Source: Schleiferiaceae bacterium | GTDB lineage: Bacteria; Bacteroidota; Bacteroidia; Flavobacteriales; Schleiferiaceae | Assembly (NCBI GenBank): GCA_018401735.1 | Contig: JAGYKI010000014.1 | Location: 1 to 64,000, forward strand | Length of the DNA: 64,000 bases | Direction: 5' to 3' | Shown here: positions 59,163 to 64,000 of the stretch, in pieces | Layout of the letters: each line of letters opens with the position of its first letter | How positions within the stretch are numbered: position 1 is the first letter of the stretch | Notes under the pieces: model-generated | Database searches by the model: none | Told to the model about the DNA's origin: nothing | The model's input: only the letters and a program-made list of their open reading frames with translations | Program-made: the position numbers and the translations under genes

Positions 59163-59196
59163 CTAAAAAAAGCCGACTTTTTCAAGTCGGCTTTTT
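59163..59196 (-). terminator. Intrinsic terminator after infB (possibly bidirectional)
   Basis: AGCCGACTT-TTTCA-AGTCGGCT with A/T runs on both sides. Confidence 0.85.
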
Positions 59197-59214
59197 AATT
59201 TATGCGCTATTTAA

Positions 59215-62196
59215 TTATAGTGTTTTCTTCACTTCTACTTGTTGATAGCCTTCGATAATATCGCCTACCCTAATATCATTATAGTTCTTGATATTCAATC
59301 CACATTCGTAGCCTTTCTTAACCTCTTTCACATCGTCTTTGAAACGTTTCAAGGAAGCTAATTCGCCTGTATAAACCACAACTCCATCGCGAATAATACG
59401 AACATCGGTGTTACGCGTAATCGTTCCATCTAGTACATAACAACCAGCAATGGTTCCCACCTTAGAGATCTTAAAGGTCTCACGGATTTCTACATTACAA
59501 ACGATCTCCTCTTTAAAGTCAGGTGAAAGCATACCTTCCATCGCATCTTTAATTTCGTTAATCGCATCATAGATAATAGAGTAAAGTCTAACGTCTACAT
59601 GTTCTTTCTCTGCTAGTCTTCTAGCGCTTGAAGATGGTCGTACTTGGAATCCAACAATAATGGCATTCGATGCTGCTGCAAGAAGGACATCTCCTTCCGA
59701 AATCTGACCTACTGCCTTGTGGATAATATTTACTTGAATCTCTTCTGTGGAAAGTTTCTGTAAACTGTCGGCTAATGCTTCAATAGAACCATCCACATCA
59801 CCTTTAACAATAACATTTAGTTCTTGGAAATCTCCAACCGCTAAACGACGGCCAATTTCTTCGAGGGTAAGGTTTTTCTGAGAACGTGCGCTTTGCTCGC
59901 GTTGCAACTGAGTACGTTTCGCCGCAATTTGCTTTGCTTCACGCTCATCCTCCATAACGGTAAAATTATCACCCGCTTGTGGAGCACCATCTAAACCAAG
60001 AATAGTTACCGGACGAGCAGGACCAGCTTCTTCAACACGGTGTCCCCTTTCATCTAACATGGCTTTAACCTTACCGCTATACTGTCCAGCTAAAACATAA
60101 TCGCCAATTTTCAAGGTACCATTTTGCACCAAGATGGTGGTAACATATCCACGACCTTTATCTAAGGCTGCTTCAATTACCGCACCGCTTGCCCGACGAT
60201 TAGGATTTGCTCTTAAGTTAAGCATTTCTGCTTCCAGCAATACTTTTTCTAAGATTTCATTCACCCCAAAACCAGACTTAGCGGAAATATCTTGCGATTG
60301 TACCTTTCCACCCCAGTCTTCTACCAGCAGGTTCATTTGTGCCAATTGCTCTTTAATCTTTTCAGGATTAGCAACATCACGATCTACCTTGTTAATCGCA
60401 AATACGATTGGCACACCTGCCGCCTGCGCATGGCTAATAGCTTCTTTGGTTTGCGGCATAACTGCATCATCAGCGGCCACTACAATAATGGCAACATCAG
60501 TAACCTTGGCACCTCTCGCACGCATCGCTGTAAAGGCTTCGTGACCAGGAGTATCGAGGAAAGTAATGTGTTGTCCACTTTCAATTTCTACAGAATACGC
60601 CCCAATATGCTGGGTAATACCACCCGATTCACCGGCAATAACATTAGCCTTACGGATATAATCCAGTAAAGATGTTTTACCATGATCAACGTGACCCATA
60701 ACCGTTACAATTGGCGCACGCGGTAGTAAATCTTCTTCTAAATCTGCTACTTCTGCTATCGCGTCTGTTACTTCAGAATCTACGAACTCTACTTGGAATC
60801 CGAATTCGTCGGCTACAATAGTTAAGGTTTCTGCGTCAAGACGCTGATTTAAGGTTACCATCATACCAAGTGACATACACGATGAGATAATTTGAGTTGC
60901 CCCAACATCCATCATGTTTGCTAATTCACTTACGGTTACAAATTCCGTTACCTTAATAATTTTATCTTCCTCTTGCTGTATTGCCTCATTTAAGGCATCT
61001 TGCTCCCTTCTTTCCTGACGTTTCTCACGACGAAGTTTAGCCCCTTTGTTCTTCCGTCCACCGCTAGTTAATTTTTCTAGGGTTTCTTTAATTTGCTTTT
61101 GAACTTCCTCTTCAGTTAGTTCACGCTTCGGTTCCGGTTTCGCACCGCGACTTGGTCTTCCCTTATTAGGACCAGATGGTCTAGCACCTGCTCCCGTTTG
61201 ACCAGGACGTGTATTGGTAGTGGTTTCACCAGCGCTAGGAATTCTCTTCCGTTTTCGCTTTTTATTTAGATCCGCTTTATTGTCAACACTAGAAGCTACT
61301 TTCTTCTTTGGTTTCTTCTCGAACTTACTAAGATCTACCTTCTCACCTGTAAACTTAGGACCACTAAGCTTGGCGTATTTGGTAGTAATATCATTATTCT
61401 CTTTGGGAGCATCTTCTGCTGCAGCTTCGGTTTCCGCTGGTTTTTCGGCGGCTGGTGCTTGCGCTTTTGGCTCTTCTTTGGGAGTTGCCTTGGTAAAACG
61501 CACCACGGGTTTTTCGGCCGCAGGCTTAACCACAGCTTTTTTAGGCTCTTCTTTTTTCTCTTCCACTGGAGAAATTTCCTCTGGCTGCTTTTCAGCCGCT
61601 TTCGGTTCTTCCTTAGCCACAGGCTCCTCTTTTATAGGAGGCTCTACAACAGGGATTTCTTCTTTCTTATCCGCAATTGGCTTCGCTTTCGGCTCTTCAG
61701 CCTTAACTTCTTTTTCAACCTCTTTGGGGGCTGCTATCTCCTCTGCTTTGGGTTCCTCTTTGGGAGGTGCTTCCACTGGGACAGGAGTTTCCGCAATTAT
61801 TTCTGGGGTCTCTACTTTAGGCTCAGGAACTTTAGGTTTAGGTGGTTCCTCTTTGCTTGCAGGTTTAGCTTTCGACTCTAAATCTATTTTACCAACCATT
61901 TTAGGTCCTGCCAAAATAGGTTTAGAAGCCTCTTCCGCTGCGCGTTCTTCTTCGCGCACACGCAACATTGCTTCTTTTTCCTCTTGCTTCTTCCGAACTA
62001 CTTCATCAGAAGCTTCTTTTTTAGCTTTGTCTGGCGCAAACTTTTCCATAACCTTCTGAATGTAATCTCCAGAAACTTTGGTATTTGGGCGTAACTTTTC
62101 CTCCACACCTAGTTGCTGAAGAAAATCAGAAACTGTGCTTACTCCAATATTACACTCTTTTGCCAGTTGACTAAGTCGTAGCGACTTTTCAGCCAT
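59215..62196 (-). CDS. infB: Translation initiation factor IF-2
   Basis: [57 protein letters not shown]; long E/K/P-rich N-terminus. Confidence 0.98.
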   Translation of the reverse strand: MAEKSLRLSQLAKECNIGVSTVSDFLQQLGVEEKLRPNTKVSGDYIQKVMEKFAPDKAKKEASDEVVRKKQEEKEAMLRVREEERAAEEASKPILAGPKMVGKIDLESKAKPASKEEPPKPKVPEPKVETPEIIAETPVPVEAPPKEEPKAEEIAAPKEVEKEVKAEEPKAKPIADKKEEIPVVEPPIKEEPVAKEEPKAAEKQPEEISPVEEKKEEPKKAVVKPAAEKPVVRFTKATPKEEPKAQAPAAEKPAETEAAAEDAPKENNDITTKYAKLSGPKFTGEKVDLSKFEKKPKKKVASSVDNKADLNKKRKRKRIPSAGETTTNTRPGQTGAGARPSGPNKGRPSRGAKPEPKRELTEEEVQKQIKETLEKLTSGGRKNKGAKLRREKRQERREQDALNEAIQQEEDKIIKVTEFVTVSELANMMDVGATQIISSCMSLGMMVTLNQRLDAETLTIVADEFGFQVEFVDSEVTDAIAEVADLEEDLLPRAPIVTVMGHVDHGKTSLLDYIRKANVIAGESGGITQHIGAYSVEIESGQHITFLDTPGHEAFTAMRARGAKVTDVAIIVVAADDAVMPQTKEAISHAQAAGVPIVFAINKVDRDVANPEKIKEQLAQMNLLVEDWGGKVQSQDISAKSGFGVNEILEKVLLEAEMLNLRANPNRRASGAVIEAALDKGRGYVTTILVQNGTLKIGDYVLAGQYSGKVKAMLDERGHRVEEAGPARPVTILGLDGAPQAGDNFTVMEDEREAKQIAAKRTQLQREQSARSQKNLTLEEIGRRLAVGDFQELNVIVKGDVDGSIEALADSLQKLSTEEIQVNIIHKAVGQISEGDVLLAAASNAIIVGFQVRPSSSARRLAEKEHVDVRLYSIIYDAINEIKDAMEGMLSPDFKEEIVCNVEIRETFKISKVGTIAGCYVLDGTITRNTDVRIIRDGVVVYTGELASLKRFKDDVKEVKKGYECGLNIKNYNDIRVGDIIEGYQQVEVKKTL

Positions 62197-62211
62197 GTAA
62201 TTAATTTAAAA

Positions 62212-63447
62212 TTATTCCTCAAACTCAGCACGCAGCACCCTGCGCACATCTTCTATGGTCTCTTGTTCTAGATCGGTTCTAGTAACTAATTCCTCCACAG
62301 ATAAATCTAACACACTTTTTGCGGTATCACAACCGATGGTACGCAGAGCCTCAATAACCCAAGCTTCGATTTCATCCGAAAACTCTGTTAACTCTACATC
62401 TTCATTCTCATCCACATCGCGATACACATCTATTTCATAGCCAGTTAGTAAACCAGCTAATTTTATATTGAGGCCTCTTTTACCAATAGCTTTAGAAACC
62501 TCTTCTGGTTTTAAAAACACATCTGCTCTAGCGGCCTCAGTATCTAAAGTAATGCTGCTAATTTTCGCAGGACTTAAAGCCCTTTGAATTAAAAGCTGAT
62601 CATTACTCGTATAATTGATAACATCAATATTCTCGTTTCCTAATTCACGCACTATACCATGAATTCGGCTTCCTTTCATTCCAACACAAGCCCCTACTGG
62701 ATCAATACGATCATCGTAAGACTCCACCGCTACTTTGGCTTTTTCACCTGGCTCACGAACGACTTTTTTCACAGTAATTAAACCATCAAAAACTTCAGGA
62801 ATTTCCTGTTCAAAAAGTTTTTCTAAGAACTTTTCGCTAGTGCGAGATAGTATAATAACCGGCTTGGTTCCTCTTAAATCCACATCCTTCACAACGGCCC
62901 GAATGGTATCTCCTTTACGGAAGAAGTCGCGAGGAATTTGTTGGTCTTTTGGTAAGATCAGTTCGTTTTGGTCATCATCATAAATGATCACTGCTCTTGG
63001 TCTAACATGATGTACTTCTCCAGTAAGGATTTCACCCTCCATGTCTTTGTACTTCTTGTAGATAATACTATTGTCGTGCTCTTGTATTTTCTGAACTAAG
63101 TTCTGACGGAAAGCCAAAACAAAGCGACGTCCTTGATCGATTAGCTTCAACTCTTCCGACACTTCCTCACCAACTTCGAAGTCAGGCTCGATTTTCAATG
63201 CTTCACTTAGAGCTATTTCGGTATTATCGTCTTCCAACTCCTCGTCTTCAACAATTACACGGTTTCTCCAAATTTCCACATCCCCTTTATCCGGGTTTAC
63301 GATGATATCAAAGTTATCATCGCTGCCATATTTTTTCTTAAGCTGATTACGCAGAGCATCCTCCAGAATCGCCATAAGCGTAACTCTGTCAATGTTTTTC
63401 TCGTCTTTAAAGTCGGCAAAACTCTCTATAATAGCCTGATTTTCCAT
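62212..63447 (-). CDS. nusA: Transcription termination/antitermination factor NusA
   Basis: S1 and KH regions: DRIDPVGACVGMKGSRIHGIVRELGNENIDVI; KAIGKRGLNIKLAGLLTGYEIDV. Confidence 0.96.
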   Translation of the reverse strand: MENQAIIESFADFKDEKNIDRVTLMAILEDALRNQLKKKYGSDDNFDIIVNPDKGDVEIWRNRVIVEDEELEDDNTEIALSEALKIEPDFEVGEEVSEELKLIDQGRRFVLAFRQNLVQKIQEHDNSIIYKKYKDMEGEILTGEVHHVRPRAVIIYDDDQNELILPKDQQIPRDFFRKGDTIRAVVKDVDLRGTKPVIILSRTSEKFLEKLFEQEIPEVFDGLITVKKVVREPGEKAKVAVESYDDRIDPVGACVGMKGSRIHGIVRELGNENIDVINYTSNDQLLIQRALSPAKISSITLDTEAARADVFLKPEEVSKAIGKRGLNIKLAGLLTGYEIDVYRDVDENEDVELTEFSDEIEAWVIEALRTIGCDTAKSVLDLSVEELVTRTDLEQETIEDVRRVLRAEFEE

Positions 63448-63460
63448 AGCTGCCTATTCC

Positions 63461-63925
63461 TTAATTGAATCTCACCTGAACTTTAGCTTCCTTTACGTCT
63501 GCTAAAGCTATATGAGCCTCATTTTTTACTGTTACTTTTCCTTTCCCAACTTCTTTGGGCACACGTTCTTCCCACTGCAAAGTTAAAATCTCCTCCTCAA
63601 AAGAAAGCAATTCACCCACAAATTCCTCGTCATTAGTTGTTTTAACCTTTAAGTCGCGACCAATATTTTGAATATATTGTTCTTTTACCAATAAAGGGCT
63701 ACCTACTCCTGGGGAACTAACACTTAATTCGAAATCTTCAACTTCACGGTCCAAATTATGCTCTATCATGCGACTAACTGCGGTAAGCCCTTTTAAGGTT
63801 ATACCTTCCAAAGTATCAACGCTAACGTTTATAACATTGGATGAACTAATCGAAAAATCAATTAAAAATGCCGACTCTTGCTCAAGAGCCCGATCCAACA
63901 ATTCTTTAACTTTCGCCTTATCCAT
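63461..63925 (-). CDS. rimP: Ribosome maturation factor RimP
   Basis: LTAVSRMIEHNLDREVEDFELSVSSPGVGSPLLVKEQYIQNIGRDLKV; upstream of nusA. Confidence 0.94.
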   Translation of the reverse strand: MDKAKVKELLDRALEQESAFLIDFSISSSNVINVSVDTLEGITLKGLTAVSRMIEHNLDREVEDFELSVSSPGVGSPLLVKEQYIQNIGRDLKVKTTNDEEFVGELLSFEEEILTLQWEERVPKEVGKGKVTVKNEAHIALADVKEAKVQVRFN

Positions 63926-64000
63926 AGTTATCGCCTAATAAAAGAGGGGACAATAGCCCCCTCAATTTGCGGCAAAGATATAATTTATAAATGGAATTTT

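Noticed and set aside
60134-60669. Plus-strand ORFs antisense to the IF-2 G domain
   Set aside because: Overlap highly conserved infB sequence; artefacts.
61214-62059. 281-aa plus-strand ORF antisense to infB
   Set aside because: Low-complexity Ser/Gly/Phe translation mirroring the E/K/P/A-rich repeat region of IF-2; typical antisense artefact.
1-64000. CRISPR arrays, rRNA, tRNA, prophage
   Set aside because: No regularly spaced direct repeats, tRNA cloverleaf/CCA pattern, rRNA sequence or phage structural genes were recognised by eye; tRNAscan-SE/Infernal would be needed to be sure.

Overview
This 64-kb window looks like a Bacteroidetes/Flavobacteriia-type chromosome. Supporting signs are SprA and T9SS sorting tails, TAnnTTTG promoter motifs, and alternative complex III linked to a caa3-type oxidase. 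Most of it is compact core genome: mevalonate-pathway genes, tsaB, oxidase assembly genes, gcvH-sprA-ruvA, ruvB-queG, coxAB-actA-F and rimP-nusA-infB. The accessory part is the left ~4.7 kb. It holds a 5'-truncated Rhs core fragment at the window edge, a toxin-antitoxin pair whose RelE/ParE-like toxin is split by a frameshift in an A6 run, a Fic protein, several orphan small exported proteins, and a degenerate repeat found 3' of these genes. The most interesting unexplained signals are: (i) a ~270-bp non-coding element at 9583-9853 made of two inverted hairpin modules inside imperfect terminal inverted repeats, with a single-module copy 49 kb away at 58737-58863 (REP/BIME- or MITE-like); (ii) a compact TlpA / outer-membrane barrel (DUF6029-like) / Omp28 cluster in which every protein carries a Cys pair; (iii) two frameshifted genes, the toxin and a TonB, both broken at homopolymer-rich tracts; (iv) a small CAMC-motif membrane protein beside cytochrome oxidase assembly genes. 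No rRNA, tRNA or CRISPR array was recognised. All family calls come from reading motifs by eye; no database search was run.
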